NCBI GenBank assembly: GCA_030452775.1
Contig: JAKDLQ010000140.1
Location: forward strand, 1-6,092
Origin: Micrococcales bacterium
GTDB lineage: Bacteria; Actinomycetota; Actinomycetes; Actinomycetales; Dermatophilaceae
Direction: 5' to 3'
DNA length: 6,092 nucleotides
The notes beneath the pieces are model-generated. The model saw only the letters and a program-made list of their open reading frames with translations, did not search any database and was not told the origin of the DNA. This document shows positions 6,025 through 6,092 of the stretch, piece by piece (within the stretch, counting starts at the first letter, position 1; every line of letters starts with the position of its first letter). A program made the position numbers and the translations under genes.

Positions 6025-6030
6025 AGCCTA
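6025..6030 (-). promoter_or_regulatory. Candidate -10 element (TAGGCT) for the first - strand gene
   Basis: On the - strand TAGGCT is followed by GGAGGTC and then the GTG start at 6017, again a 7-base gap. If the RNA starts at the GTG, the GGAGG is promoter spacer and not a ribosome site; its 2-base distance would be poor for that in any case. No convincing -35 box is seen in the GC-rich sequence upstream. Confidence 0.4.
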
Positions 6031-6036
6031 ATGAGG

Positions 6037-6089
6037 CCTTCCCGGCCGGGAGGGTTTCGGGTCGGCGGGCGCCCCGGCCGGCCGAGGGG
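6037..6089. repeat. Two GC-only palindromes upstream of the - strand cluster
   Basis: CCCGGCCGGG at 6041-6050 is a perfect 10-base palindrome, with partial outer pairing (CC at 6037-6038 with GG at 6053-6054). CGGCCGGCCG at 6075-6084 is a second one, flanked by CCCC and GGGG that allow a longer imperfect hairpin (6072-6089). They may end transcription from a gene beyond the edge or bind a regulator. In such GC-rich DNA they may also mean nothing. Confidence 0.35.
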
Positions 6090-6092
6090 AGG

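Overview
The window looks like chromosomal core sequence from a high-GC actinobacterium (Actinomycetota). The support is high GC content with strongly G/C-rich third codon positions, several GTG starts, start/stop overlaps, and a gene order that I recall from the sigE-rseA-htrA-tatB ... mrp neighbourhood of Mycobacterium and relatives. The genus cannot be fixed from the sequence. I see no mobile element, CRISPR array, tRNA or rRNA.

Left half (+ strand, 1-2310): the 3' part of an open frame that begins upstream encodes the end of a transmembrane segment and a Ser/Ala/Pro-rich tail. Its place suggests the anti-sigma factor that normally precedes htrA. Its stop overlaps the start of htrA (ATGA), a membrane-anchored trypsin-like/PDZ protease with an intact His-Asp-Ser triad. 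After an 80-base gap with a plausible -10 element comes tatB, the Sec-independent (twin-arginine) translocase subunit. This half is an envelope stress and protein export/quality-control block.

Middle (2311-2428): convergent gene ends, with a short degenerate repeat tract and a perfect 9-bp-stem hairpin that overlaps the mrp stop codon.

Right half (- strand, read from 6017 down to 2405): a conserved protein of unknown function resembling the FMN-binding split-barrel class; a PRC-barrel/MgtE-N/CBS protein without the MgtE membrane pore; a two-helix DUF1003 membrane protein overlapping it by 4 bases (GTGA); and the Mrp/ApbC-type P-loop ATPase with an N-terminal MIP18 (DUF59) domain. They look like one operon with internal promoters.

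The most interesting signal is regulatory. Three of the four - strand genes have a TANNNT hexamer exactly 7 bases before the start codon (TACGAT for mrp, TAACCT for the MgtE-N gene, TAGGCT for the first gene), the layout of leaderless transcripts. The fourth, DUF1003, is translationally coupled and has a Shine-Dalgarno site instead. No wholly new system is evident. The other points worth a second look are the missing CXXC motif in Mrp, the poreless MgtE-like sensor coupled to DUF1003, and the repeat/hairpin region.
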